Positions 1 to 8,121 of a DNA stretch of 64,000 nt are shown here, one piece after another. The notes beneath the pieces are model-generated. The model did no database searches and was not told the DNA's origin. It worked only from the letters and a program-made list of their open reading frames with translations. The position numbers and the translations under genes were made by a program. Position 1 is the stretch's first letter, and each line of letters starts with the position of its first letter. The stretch is from Amycolatopsis sacchari (lineage in GTDB: Bacteria > Actinomycetota > Actinomycetes > Mycobacteriales > Pseudonocardiaceae), in assembly GCF_900114035.1 (NCBI RefSeq), contig NZ_FORP01000004.1:62001-126000 (forward strand). Reading direction: 5' to 3'.

Positions 1-362
1 GGCCTCGGGGCAGCGGCTCCGTTGCCCTAGCTTCGGGCGAAAAAGGCGGTTTTTCCCACCAAAGCAACTGGCACCGCCGCGGGTTCTGAGGGGCTTCCTC
101 GCGAGGACAGCGCCTCCGTGGTGGGAGGCACAGCCGCGGAGCGTCCGTGAGGGGTGGTGGTCGGGCTGGCGGGCGGGGGGTCATGAGGAGGCGATCCCGG
201 AGCCGAGAACACCGCGGCGCGCAGCGCCTCCGCCGGGGGTGGTGGTCGGGCCGGCGGGCGGGCCTCAGGTTCCGCCACCCGCACCGCCAAGCAGGCTTTC
301 CGACACAGTTATCCACCGAAAACAGGTCACGGAGTGTCGGGGGTAGGTGGTAGGAAGGCTGG
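1..362. other. Left-edge non-coding region
   Basis: I see no convincing gene here. Both strands carry short open frames, but their conceptual products are proline/arginine-rich low-complexity strings with no family resemblance. The stretch is GC-rich and contains a 27-bp direct repeat (listed separately). The last part carries the ribosome binding site of the downstream peptidase, AGGAAGG at 352-358. One TTATCCACC at about 309-317 resembles a DnaA box, but it is alone. Confidence 0.6.
151..262. repeat. 27-bp direct repeat, 85 bp apart
   Basis: GGGGTGGTGGTCGGG followed by CTGGCGGGCGGG at 151-177 recurs at 236-262 with a single C/T difference. A shorter related piece (CAGCGCCTCCG) lies at about 108-118 and again near 221-231. 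The unit spacing of about 85 bp is close to that of the two decayed tandem arrays near 51 kb and 57 kb. Whether it derives from a gene 3' end beyond the left edge cannot be seen. Confidence 0.7.
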
Positions 363-2366
363 GTGACTTCCGACGACCCCTTCGCCGACCTCGATGGCTA
401 CGTCGCGCTCCCCCGCGCCGCCGGGCTCGCCCTCTCGCCCGACGGGCGGCGCCTGGTGGTGGGCGTGTCCACGCTCGACGCCAAGAAGACCAGGTACGTC
501 TCCGCGTTGTGGGAGGTCGATCCCACCGGCGAGCGCCCCGCCCGGCGGCTGACGCGCAGCAAGGAGGGTGAGTCCGGCGCGGTGTTCACGCCGGAGGGCG
601 ACCTGCTGTTCGTGTCGTCGCGCCCGCTGCCCGACGCCGAGGAGGAGGACACCCCGCCTTCGCTGTGGCGGCTGCCCGCGGGTGGCGGCGAACCGGAGCG
701 GCTCGCCTCGCCGCCTGGTGGTGTGCAGGGCGTTGCCGTCGCCCGTGAGGCGGGCACGGTCCTGGCGGGTACGGCCATGCTGCCCTCGGCGGCGGACGCC
801 GAGCAGGACCGGAAGCTGCGTGCCGAACGCAAGGAGGGCAAGGTTTCCGCGATCCTCCACGAGGAGTACCCGGTCCGGTACTGGGACCACGACCTCGGCC
901 CGGCGCGGCCCCGGCTGCTGGCCGGGCAGCCCGGCGAGGAGCTGCGGGACATCACGGGGCACGTCGGCCGCGCGCTCGACTTCGAGGTCAGCTGGGACAT
1001 CTCGCCCGACGGCCGCACGGTCGCCACGATCTGGCAGGTCGCCGAGCCCGGTGGGTCGCAGCGGGAAACGCTCGTGGCCATCGATGTGGCGAGCGGGGAG
1101 CGGCGCGTGCTGGCCGACGACCCCGAACTGGAGTACAGCACGCCCCGGTTCTCGCCGGACGGCTCGCAGCTCGCGGTGATCGTGACCGAGCGGTCCCAGG
1201 CGACGAAGATCGGCGACAGCTGGCTGGCGTTGCTGCCCGTGGACGGCGGTCAGCCCCGGGCGCTGACGGCGTCGTGGGACCGCTGGCCGGGCGGGGCGCG
1301 GTGGCTGCCGGACGGCAGCGCGCTCGTCGTCATCGCGGACGACCAGGGCAACGCACCGTTGTGGCGCGTGGACGCGACGTCCGGCGAGGTGACGCGGCTG
1401 ACGGACCGCGGCGCGTTCACCGACGTGCAGATCTCCCCCGACGGGCAGTGGGTGTACGCGCTGCGGTCCTTTGTGGACAGTCCACCCGCGCCGTACCGGA
1501 TCGCGCTCGACGGCGGTGTCGTCGAGCCGCTGCCGGGCCCGGTGCCCGAGGTGGCGCTGCCGGGGCACGTCGAGGAGGTCACGGCGACCGCGGCGGACGG
1601 GGCACCGCTGCGGGCGTGGCTCGCGCTGCCGGAAGGGGCGTCGGCGGAGCAGCCCGCGCCGCTGCTGCTGTGGATCCACGGTGGTCCGATCGGGTCGTGG
1701 AACGCCTGGCAGTGGCGGTGGAACCCGTGGCTCGCGGTCGCGCGGGGTTACGCGGTCCTGTTGCCCGACCCGGCGATTTCCGTGGGGTACGGCCTCGACT
1801 TCGTCCAGCGCGGCTGGGGTGACTGGGGCGGCGCGCCGTACACCGACCTGATGACGATCACGGACGCGACCGTCGAGCGTGCCGACATCGACGAGTCCCG
1901 CACGGCCGCGATGGGTGGTTCGTACGGTGGGTACATGGCGAACTGGGTGGCCGGCCACACCGACCGGTTCAAGGCGATCGTGACGCACGCTTCGGTGTGG
2001 GCGATGGACCAGTTCGGCCCGACGACGGACGGCGCGTACTACATAGCGCGGGAGATGAGCCCGGAGTCGGCGGCCCGGAACTCGCCCCACGCGCTCGCGG
2101 ACCGCATCAGCACGCCGATGCTCGTCATCCACGGGGACAAGGACTACCGCGTCCCGATCGGCGAGGGGCTGCGCCTGTGGTGGGACCTGGTGTCCCGCTC
2201 GACGGCACCCGACGGCTCCACCCCGCACAAGTTCCTGTACTTCCCGGACGAGAACCACTGGATCCTGACGCCGAACCACGTCAAGGTCTGGTACAGCACG
2301 GTGCTGGCCTTCCTGGCCCACCACGTCCTCGGCCAGGAGTGGGTGAGGCCCGAGATCCTCGGCTGA
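363..2366 (+). CDS. S9 family serine peptidase (acylaminoacyl/prolyl oligopeptidase type)
   Basis: A serine peptidase of the S9 family that probably cleaves short peptides in the cytoplasm; there is no signal peptide. The 667-residue protein has an N-terminal beta-propeller half, with repeats such as FSPDGSQLAV and ISPDGQWVYAL up to about residue 400, and a C-terminal alpha/beta hydrolase. The catalytic triad is readable: Ser520 in GGSYGGY, Asp594 in HGDKDYRVP and His632 in DENHWI. The start is GTG at 363, four bases after AGGAAGG. It stands alone, and a strong hairpin follows the stop. The family is certain. The precise substrate (dipeptidyl-peptidase or acylaminoacyl-peptidase) cannot be read from sequence. 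Confidence 0.93.
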   Translation: MTSDDPFADLDGYVALPRAAGLALSPDGRRLVVGVSTLDAKKTRYVSALWEVDPTGERPARRLTRSKEGESGAVFTPEGDLLFVSSRPLPDAEEEDTPPSLWRLPAGGGEPERLASPPGGVQGVAVAREAGTVLAGTAMLPSAADAEQDRKLRAERKEGKVSAILHEEYPVRYWDHDLGPARPRLLAGQPGEELRDITGHVGRALDFEVSWDISPDGRTVATIWQVAEPGGSQRETLVAIDVASGERRVLADDPELEYSTPRFSPDGSQLAVIVTERSQATKIGDSWLALLPVDGGQPRALTASWDRWPGGARWLPDGSALVVIADDQGNAPLWRVDATSGEVTRLTDRGAFTDVQISPDGQWVYALRSFVDSPPAPYRIALDGGVVEPLPGPVPEVALPGHVEEVTATAADGAPLRAWLALPEGASAEQPAPLLLWIHGGPIGSWNAWQWRWNPWLAVARGYAVLLPDPAISVGYGLDFVQRGWGDWGGAPYTDLMTITDATVERADIDESRTAAMGGSYGGYMANWVAGHTDRFKAIVTHASVWAMDQFGPTTDGAYYIAREMSPESAARNSPHALADRISTPMLVIHGDKDYRVPIGEGLRLWWDLVSRSTAPDGSTPHKFLYFPDENHWILTPNHVKVWYSTVLAFLAHHVLGQEWVRPEILG

Positions 2367-2374
2367 ACCCGGCA

Positions 2375-2428
2375 CCAGGCGCTGAGTGGACCGCCCTCGA
2401 TGGAGGGTGGTCCACTCAGCGCCCCTGG
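2375..2428 (+). terminator. Near-perfect 20-bp hairpin after the S9 peptidase
   Basis: The arms 2378-2398 and 2403-2423 pair almost perfectly (GGCGCTGAGTGGACC with its complement, one G-T wobble, then CCCTC/GAGGG) around a four-base GATG loop. CCA/TGG extends the base past a small bulge. No T-run follows, as is common for actinobacterial terminators. It sits nine bases after the peptidase stop and well before the LysR gene. Confidence 0.75.
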
Positions 2429-2654
2429 CAGACGAGGGATGCCGCCGGAGACGACCCGCCGGGTGGGGCGACCGCGGCGGCGCCAGGCCCACCAGCTCAT
2501 CGAGGATCGCCCGCAGCCCGTCCCGCGCCTCAAGCGACCCGGCCCGGCGCCTCCGCCGCACCCTGCGTCCCGGCTCACGCCGCGCTCTGGACACCCTCGT
2601 TGTCCGAATGCGACAGTGGGCCGGGGCACCAGAGTGCGAACCGGAGGTGGCGGG

Positions 2655-3548
2655 ATGGAACTCCGGCAGATCCAGTACTTCACGGTCATCGTGCGGGAGG
2701 GCAGCTTCAGCCGGGCCGCACTAAAGCTGCACATCGGCCAGCCCGCGCTGAGCAAGCAGATCAAGGCGCTCGAACGCGAGCTGGGCGTGGACCTGCTGGT
2801 GCGGCTGCCCGAGGGCGTCCGGCCGACTCCCGCGGGCAGCCGTCTCGACGAGCTGGCCGCCACGCTCCTCGGCTACGTCGACGACATCGGCCCCGCTGTC
2901 CGGGAAGCGGCCGCGGCGCCCGCCGGGACGGTCCGGCTCGGCCTCTCCCCCTCCCTGGTGCCCGCGCTGGCCGGGCACCTGGAACAGCGGTTCGCCGCCG
3001 GGTTCCCGCACACCAAGCTGGAAATCGTCGAGGCGCTGCCCATGTTCCTCGCGGACTGGCTGGCGGAAGACCGGCTCTACCTCGGCGTCTTCACGCTGTC
3101 CTCGTACGCGACCCGGCAGTTGTCGCTCGTGGACGTCGGATCGGACGAGATGCTGCTCGCCGGGACGCCGGCCGCGCTCGCCGGCATCGGCGAACACGCG
3201 ACCCCGGACGCGGTGCGGTCGCGACGGCTCGCGCTGACACCCGGATTCCGCGAACTCCTGGCCGGCAGGCCGGAGTTCGCGTCCCTCGCGCGGCAGGGCG
3301 GATCCGGGATCGACTCCCTCCACCTGGTGCGGGATCTCGTGCTGCGCGGCGAATACTGCTCGGTGCTGCCGTACACGTTCCTCCGCGCGGACCTCGAAAG
3401 CGGTGCCCTGTCTGCGGTGGGGTTTTCCCCTGTCCTGGAACGGGAACTCGTCGCCGCGACCCGGGCGGGACGGCGGCTCTCGCCCGCCGTCCGGTCCGTC
3501 GTGGAGCTGGTCCGGAGCCGGCTCGCCGAGTTCCGCCGCCCAGGCTGA
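2655..3548 (+). CDS. LysR-family transcriptional regulator
   Basis: A LysR-type regulator of 297 residues, the usual length. The N-terminal winged HTH is clear (MELRQIQYFTVIVREGSFSRA, then a recognition helix in HIGQPALSKQIKALEREL). A periplasmic-binding-protein-like effector domain starts near residue 90 (GTVRLGLSPSLVPAL). I chose ATG 2655 because GGAGG lies seven bases upstream at 2643-2647. The open frame extends upstream to 2400, but that part overlaps the hairpin and looks non-coding. It converges with the cupin gene, 12 bp away, which ends the minus-strand catabolic operon. Regulating that operon is a reasonable but unproven guess, since LysR genes usually sit divergent to their target. 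Confidence 0.9.
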   Translation: MELRQIQYFTVIVREGSFSRAALKLHIGQPALSKQIKALERELGVDLLVRLPEGVRPTPAGSRLDELAATLLGYVDDIGPAVREAAAAPAGTVRLGLSPSLVPALAGHLEQRFAAGFPHTKLEIVEALPMFLADWLAEDRLYLGVFTLSSYATRQLSLVDVGSDEMLLAGTPAALAGIGEHATPDAVRSRRLALTPGFRELLAGRPEFASLARQGGSGIDSLHLVRDLVLRGEYCSVLPYTFLRADLESGALSAVGFSPVLERELVAATRAGRRLSPAVRSVVELVRSRLAEFRRPG

Positions 3549-3560
3549 CCACGTGACCGG

Positions 3561-4079
3561 TCAGTCCGGCGGCATGGGTGACAGCTGCCCGCCGAACACC
3601 GACAGGTCCTCGCGCAGGACGGTGTCGCCGATCCGCACCGGCAGCGCGTCCATCAGCACGAACAGGACCCGGACCGGCTCCTCGCCGCGCGGGACCCAGG
3701 AGTGCGAGGTGCCCCGCTGGACCAGCACGTCGCCGGCTTCGAGCCGTTCGACCACCTCACCGCTGTCGAGGACCATGTCGAGCTGCCCGGACAGCACCAC
3801 CGCGACGTCCTGCGTCTCGGTGCGGTGCATGTTCGGCCGCTGCGGTTCCCCCGGCGCGAACTCCGCCATCCGGAACAGCACCCGGGAGCCCTTCGGGCCG
3901 GGGGCACCGTCGTCGAAGCCCTCTTCGTCGTTGCTCGCGGGGAACCGGCCCGTGCACCAGAACACCCGTGCCTCGTAGCCGGGCAGACGCGGCTCCGAGG
4001 TGACCACCTCGTCCGAACGGAGCACGGCCTTCCCGTCGGCGGAGTGGCCGGTCACGACCCGGCGGAAGCGGAACGTCAT
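3561..4079 (-). CDS. Cupin-domain protein
   Basis: A single-domain cupin of 172 residues. The double-stranded beta-helix core holds the likely metal site (NMHRTETQDVAVVLSGQ and GTSHSWVPRG), as in small dioxygenases, isomerases and sensor cupins. ATG 4079 overlaps the stop of the upstream gene in an ATGA, so translation is coupled. It is the last gene of a four-gene minus-strand operon (amidohydrolase, transporter, FAH-type hydrolase, cupin). The context suggests a role in breaking down one organic compound. The reaction is unknown. Confidence 0.82.
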   Translation of the reverse strand: MTFRFRRVVTGHSADGKAVLRSDEVVTSEPRLPGYEARVFWCTGRFPASNDEEGFDDGAPGPKGSRVLFRMAEFAPGEPQRPNMHRTETQDVAVVLSGQLDMVLDSGEVVERLEAGDVLVQRGTSHSWVPRGEEPVRVLFVLMDALPVRIGDTVLREDLSVFGGQLSPMPPD

Positions 4080-5023
4080 CGGACCACCCCGGCCGGGCGC
4101 AGCGGGAGGACACCCGTCCCCTCCGTCACGGTCTGCCGGGTCTCCCCCAGCCCCTCGCCACACAGGCTCACCACGTCACCCGGCCGCAGCCAGCCGGTGA
4201 AGTCCGCCAGTGCCGGGGTGTCGACGTGTTCGAGCAGGCAGCCGCGTGGCACGGTGCCGGACCCGATCACCGCACCGGGCAGGAGATCGGTCCCGCGTGA
4301 CGCGTACGCGAGGAGCTCACCAAAGGTCCAGTCCATTTGGTCGAGGCTGCCGCGGGTCAGCTCCTCGCCGTTGACGGTCGCCGACAGCGTGATGGCGAGC
4401 CTCCCGTCCCGGCGGTACGGCTCCAGTTCGTCGACCGTGACCAGTGCGGGCCCGAGCGTGATCGCGCAGTCCTTCCCCTTCGCCTGGCCGATGCCCTGCG
4501 CCAGGTCCACGAGCTGGTGGTCCCTGGCGGTCCAGTCGTTGAAGAGCGTGTAGCCGGCGATGTGCTCCTCCGCCCGGTCCGGGTGCAGGTCCCGGCCACC
4601 GCGGCCGAGCACCGCCCCGACCTCCAGCTCCAGGTCGAACATCGCCGATCCCGGAGCGACCGGGACGTCCTCGTACGGGCCGACGATCGCGTCCCGGTTG
4701 GCGAAGTAGAACGCCGGGCTGTGCGACCACGCCGGGTCCAGCGCGCCGTCCCTGCCGAGCACGCGGTAGCAGTTGCGGAGGTGCTCGAGGAAGCCCACGC
4801 CGTCCCGCACCGACTGCGGGCGGCGCAACGGGGCGAGCAGGGTGACCTCCGCCAGGCCGCGGACCTCCGCGGGCGCGCGGCGGGCGTCTTCCCCGGCTTC
4901 GGCGAGGTTCCCGCTTTCCAGCAGCGCCTCCAGGGTGGTCCCGGCCGCGAGCCCGCGCACGGACTCCCCGTCGATCACCCCTGTACGGACCCCGTCGCCG
5001 GCGTCATAGCTGACCCATTTCAA
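4076..5023 (-). CDS. Fumarylacetoacetate hydrolase-family protein
   Basis: A FAH-fold enzyme of 315 residues. Members hydrolyse C-C bonds, decarboxylate or hydrate ring-cleavage products (acylpyruvases, 2-keto-4-pentenoate hydratases). The divalent-metal ligands are recognisable in FDLELEVGAVLG and the downstream TLFNDWTARD. The start is taken as TTG 5023, because GGAGGAGG lies six bases upstream at 5030-5037 and the protein then begins MKWVSYDAGDG, typical of the family. Its first codons overlap the transporter 3' end by 20 nt, and its stop overlaps the cupin start. It probably acts late in the catabolic route encoded by the operon. Confidence 0.88.
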   Translation of the reverse strand: MKWVSYDAGDGVRTGVIDGESVRGLAAGTTLEALLESGNLAEAGEDARRAPAEVRGLAEVTLLAPLRRPQSVRDGVGFLEHLRNCYRVLGRDGALDPAWSHSPAFYFANRDAIVGPYEDVPVAPGSAMFDLELEVGAVLGRGGRDLHPDRAEEHIAGYTLFNDWTARDHQLVDLAQGIGQAKGKDCAITLGPALVTVDELEPYRRDGRLAITLSATVNGEELTRGSLDQMDWTFGELLAYASRGTDLLPGAVIGSGTVPRGCLLEHVDTPALADFTGWLRPGDVVSLCGEGLGETRQTVTEGTGVLPLRPAGVVR

Positions 5024-6362
5024 GGTTGTCCTCCTCCAGTTTCCGTTCGGGCCGGGCACCCCGGCCGAGGTAGGTGCGGAGCCCTCCGACGACGAGGGCG
5101 GCGGCGACGGTCAGCGCGCACGCGGCGAGCACGACGTACATCGGGGCGCCGGTGCCGACGGTCGCCACCAGCCACACCAGGATCAGGTTCAGGAAGCCGC
5201 CGAGGAGCGCGATGACGATGTTGTAGGGCACCGAGTAGCCCGTCTGCCGCACCTCGGTCGGGAAGATCGCCGAGACGAGGCTCGGCACGGCGGCCGGCAG
5301 CCCGGCCGCCGTCATCGCCGCGGGCAGCTGGAGCCACACCGCCAGTGCGGATCCGGCCGGCAGCCCGGGCAGGACGACCAGCAGCACCGCGGTGGTCGCC
5401 GCGGCCGACAGGCCGGCCCACAGCAGCATCCGGCGCCACCCGTACCGGTCCGCGAAGCGGCCCCACAGCGGCATCGCCGCCATCGCGCCCGCGATCGTCA
5501 GCAGGCTGGCCGCCAGCGCCGCCGTCGCTGAGTAGCCGAGTGCGCTCTGCAGGTAGGTCGGCCAGTAGTTGAAGTACGTGACGTTCACCAGCGTCAGCGC
5601 GATCGCGACGAGGACGGCGAACAACACGGCCGGGCGGTGGTTCCGGAGCACCGCCCGGATCGGCGCCGCCGGGCGTGGCGTGCCCTGCGCTCGCTCGCGG
5701 ACGAACTCGGGCGTCTCGTCGAGCCGGCGGCGCAGGTAGAGCGACACGAACCCGAGGAGACCGCCGAGGAGGAAGGGGAGGCGCCAGCCGAGCGACGGGG
5801 TGCCCGGGGCCAGGTGCGTCACCACCAGCCCGGAGAGGAACCCGGCCCCCGCGCCGAGCAGGAAACCGCTGTACGCCGTCATCTGCTGGAACGCGCCCGC
5901 CCGCGCCACTCCCCCTGGCGGGGCGTGTTCGCTGACGAAGACCGCGGCGGCCGGGACCTCGCCGCCGACCGCACAGCCCTGGGCGAGCCTCAGCAGCAGG
6001 AGCAGCACCGGGGCAGGCCAGCCCACCTGGTCGTACGTGGGCAGGACGCCGATCAGCAGGGTGGACACCGACATCACCGCGACGGTGAAGATGAACAGCC
6101 GTTTCCGGCCCACCCGGTCGGCCACCCGCGCGATGAGGATGCCGGCCACCGGCCGGACCAGCAGCCCGGTCGAGTAGATGGCGAGGGTCTGGACGAGCCT
6201 CATCGTCGGCGACAGGTCCGCCGGGAAGAACGCCCGGCCGATCAGGGTGGCGACGTAGAGGTAGGCGACGAAGTCGTAGTACTCGAGTGCCGCGCCCAGC
6301 GAGCCGAGGCGGACGTTCCGCCTGGCCCGCCGGACCGCTTCGGGCGAAGGTGCCTGCGTCAT
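5004..6362 (-). CDS. MFS transporter, metabolite:H+ symporter (MHS) type
   Basis: A 452-residue major-facilitator protein with about 12 hydrophobic segments. The first TM region (SLGAALEYYDFVAYLYVATL) and the loop RVADRVGRKRLF are typical of the metabolite:H+ symporter group, which takes up organic and aromatic acids, betaines and similar solutes. ATG 6362 has AAGGA-like pairing upstream. The gene starts 13 nt after the amidohydrolase stop and overlaps the FAH-type gene, so it belongs to the same operon and probably imports the operon's substrate. Substrate identity is unknown. Confidence 0.9.
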   Translation of the reverse strand: MTQAPSPEAVRRARRNVRLGSLGAALEYYDFVAYLYVATLIGRAFFPADLSPTMRLVQTLAIYSTGLLVRPVAGILIARVADRVGRKRLFIFTVAVMSVSTLLIGVLPTYDQVGWPAPVLLLLLRLAQGCAVGGEVPAAAVFVSEHAPPGGVARAGAFQQMTAYSGFLLGAGAGFLSGLVVTHLAPGTPSLGWRLPFLLGGLLGFVSLYLRRRLDETPEFVRERAQGTPRPAAPIRAVLRNHRPAVLFAVLVAIALTLVNVTYFNYWPTYLQSALGYSATAALAASLLTIAGAMAAMPLWGRFADRYGWRRMLLWAGLSAAATTAVLLVVLPGLPAGSALAVWLQLPAAMTAAGLPAAVPSLVSAIFPTEVRQTGYSVPYNIVIALLGGFLNLILVWLVATVGTGAPMYVVLAACALTVAAALVVGGLRTYLGRGARPERKLEEDNLEMGQL

Positions 6363-6375
6363 GGCAAGACCATCC

Positions 6376-7806
6376 TTAGTCCTCGAAATCGATGGAGGCG
6401 TAGGGCCAGCCGACGGCGGCGGTCAGGTGGTCGTGTGACTCCTGTATGCGGCGCAGGGCCCGCTCCAGGTCGACGCCGAGCAGCCGCCCCTCCCACTTCA
6501 CGAAGCGGCCGTCGACCAGGACGGCGTCCACGGAGTCCACCCCGGCGCCCTGGACCACCGAGGCGAGGACGTTGTTCCGGGGGAACAGGTGGGGCCGGAC
6601 GGTGTCGATCAGGATGATGTCGGCCTTCTTGCCCGGCGTCAGCGAGCCGGCCAGGTCGCCGACACCGCAGTTGTTCGCGCCCTGCTGCGTCGCGGAGAGC
6701 AGGATCTCCCGCAGCGACGCCGCCGGTGTTCCGGAGCGGTGCTGGTCGACCCGCTGCAGCTGGTGGAGCGCCCGCATCTCGGCGAACATGTCGATCGCGT
6801 AGGTCATCGGGTTGTCGTTGCTCAGGCCGGGCCGCAGCCCCTGCTCGACCCACTCGCGGTAGGGGATCCGGCCGTAGCGGAACTGCGATTCGATCCGGGG
6901 GCAGACGTTGACGTGGGCGCCGTGGTCCACGACGATCCGCCGTTGTTCCGGCGACAGGAAGTTGCCGTGGTTGATCGCTTCCCGCCCGTCGAACGACCCG
7001 TTTCCGTACAGCGCGGCGAGGTCCTGCTTTTCGATTCCGCTGTCGAAGGAAAACCACAAATCGAGCTCCTCGCGAACGGGGAGGAGTTCGGTGAGGTCGT
7101 CGAATCCCGGCGCGTACAGACGCATCGTGCACAACTGGTCGTCGCCGGGAAAATACTTGTCCCGCAGGCGCCGGGCGTCCGCCGGGAAGGTCCCCGCCCA
7201 GTCTCCGGCGCGCGGGCGGCCCATCGCGTGCACACCCCGCACCCCCGACTCGAACAGCGCCTCGACCGCCGCGTCCGAGTGCTCGGGCGAGCGGGCGTTG
7301 TGCATGTTGTCCACGACGGTGGTGATGCCGCCGTTGAGCGCGGCCAGCAGGCTGCTCAGGGTGCCCGCGTGGACGTCCTCCGGCCGGAAGGCGGGCGCGA
7401 ACAGGCGATGGGCCGCGTACATGTAGCTGCGGCCGGATTCGGGTGCCCCGCCAATGGCGTCCTCAGTGGACTGCGGGATGTTCTCCGGGATGATCCGGCC
7501 GAGCGCCCCTTCCCAGCAGTGGATGTGCGGATCGCAGAAGCCCGGCAGGACGATGTGGCCGCTCGCGTCGACGACCACGGCGTCCGGCGCGGAGATCGAG
7601 GCGCCGACCTCCGCGATCCGGTCACCGGCGATCAGGACGTCACCCGTGGCGAAGTCGCCCACCGCGCTGTCCATCGACAACACGGATCCCCCGCGGAGGA
7701 GGATCCGCTGGGAACGGTCCGGGCGGTTTCGGGCGTGTTCATCGAGAAGTGCGTGGAAACGGCCGCGCGCAGCGAAATCGGACGCGGTATTCGCGTCAGT
7801 GCTCAT
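6376..7806 (-). CDS. Amidohydrolase (AtzA/TrzN/SsnA-like deaminase or hydrolase)
   Basis: A metal-dependent amidohydrolase of the cytosine-deaminase/atrazine-chlorohydrolase group, 476 residues. It has the N-terminal beta-sandwich (RILLRGGSVLSMDS), the metal motif DPHIHCWEG, a conserved NHGNFLSPEQ region and the C-terminal NDNPMTYAIDMFAEMR stretch. I chose ATG 7806 with GAGG upstream; the frame runs on to 7977 without family resemblance. It is the first gene of the operon and faces the ABC-transporter operon across a 315-bp control region. Expected chemistry is hydrolytic deamination or dechlorination of an N-heterocycle or related amine. The exact substrate is open. Confidence 0.87.
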   Translation of the reverse strand: MSTDANTASDFAARGRFHALLDEHARNRPDRSQRILLRGGSVLSMDSAVGDFATGDVLIAGDRIAEVGASISAPDAVVVDASGHIVLPGFCDPHIHCWEGALGRIIPENIPQSTEDAIGGAPESGRSYMYAAHRLFAPAFRPEDVHAGTLSSLLAALNGGITTVVDNMHNARSPEHSDAAVEALFESGVRGVHAMGRPRAGDWAGTFPADARRLRDKYFPGDDQLCTMRLYAPGFDDLTELLPVREELDLWFSFDSGIEKQDLAALYGNGSFDGREAINHGNFLSPEQRRIVVDHGAHVNVCPRIESQFRYGRIPYREWVEQGLRPGLSNDNPMTYAIDMFAEMRALHQLQRVDQHRSGTPAASLREILLSATQQGANNCGVGDLAGSLTPGKKADIILIDTVRPHLFPRNNVLASVVQGAGVDSVDAVLVDGRFVKWEGRLLGVDLERALRRIQESHDHLTAAVGWPYASIDFED

Positions 7807-8020
7807 GGAACCTCGATTCGGCAGATCCGGGCTCCGGTGCCCGGTTACCGCCCACCGGGGCGGCGATCTCAGGTTAACAGCCGGAATGCGGACGATCCCA
7901 ATGCCGTTTCGGAAATACCGCAATTCCTCACAGGAATACCGTGCGGGAATTCGAGCGTTTTCGGACCCCGTGGCCACCGGGGTGGAGGCACCCCTGGGGC
8001 GCGGCAGCCGGGCAGCGAAA

Positions 8021-8060
8021 CTTCAACTCCTCGTTGACCTCTTCAACAGCGCGTTGTAAC
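8021..8060 (+). promoter_or_regulatory. Twin CAAC-N5-GTTG operators, 20-bp period
   Basis: Two copies of CTTCAACnnCnCGTTG lie head to tail with exactly 20 bp between them (dyads at 8024-8036 and 8044-8056). The phasing is two helical turns, so two dimers would sit on the same DNA face. The dyads overlap the -35 box, spacer and start of the -10 box of the promoter at 8034-8062, which suits a repressor. The obvious candidate ligand is the HTH protein encoded at the end of the same operon (10748-12469). Confidence 0.65.
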
Positions 8061-8062
8061 GT
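8034..8062 (+). promoter_or_regulatory. Vegetative-type promoter of the ABC transporter operon
   Basis: TTGACC at 8034-8039 and TAACGT at 8057-8062 are separated by 17 bp, matching the actinobacterial housekeeping pattern TTGAC-N17-TAnnnT. A transcript would begin near 8069 and reach AGGAG at 8111-8115 and ATG 8122. The -35 box is the second half of the first CAAC-N5-GTTG dyad, so binding there would block polymerase. Confidence 0.65.
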
Positions 8063-8121
8063 CCTCCCTCAACCGTGTGGCGCCGTGCACCGGTGCCCCC
8101 CTTTTCAGCGAGGAGTAAGCG

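Larger units (their letters stand above)
7807..8121. other. Divergent control region between two catabolic operons
   Basis: This is a non-coding stretch between the amidohydrolase operon (leftward) and the ABC-transporter operon (rightward). It holds an ATTCC-N5-GGAAT dyad at 7923-7937, flanked by two AATACCG words (7914-7920 and 7935-7941). Nearer the ABC genes lies a consensus-like promoter with two dyads (listed separately). For the leftward operon only a weak match was seen: TTGCGG, 17 bases, TGGGAT on the minus strand near 7890-7920. Confidence 0.6.

Noticed and set aside
309-317. TTATCCACC, similar to a DnaA box
   Set aside because: It is a single imperfect copy with no cluster, no dnaA/dnaN neighbours and no AT-rich unwinding region, so not an origin.
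327-2594. 755-codon open frame antisense to the S9 peptidase, and many similar long antisense frames across the window
   Set aside because: High-GC codon use leaves long stop-free shadow frames. These yield Arg/Pro/His-rich products without family resemblance, while the opposite strand encodes clear proteins.
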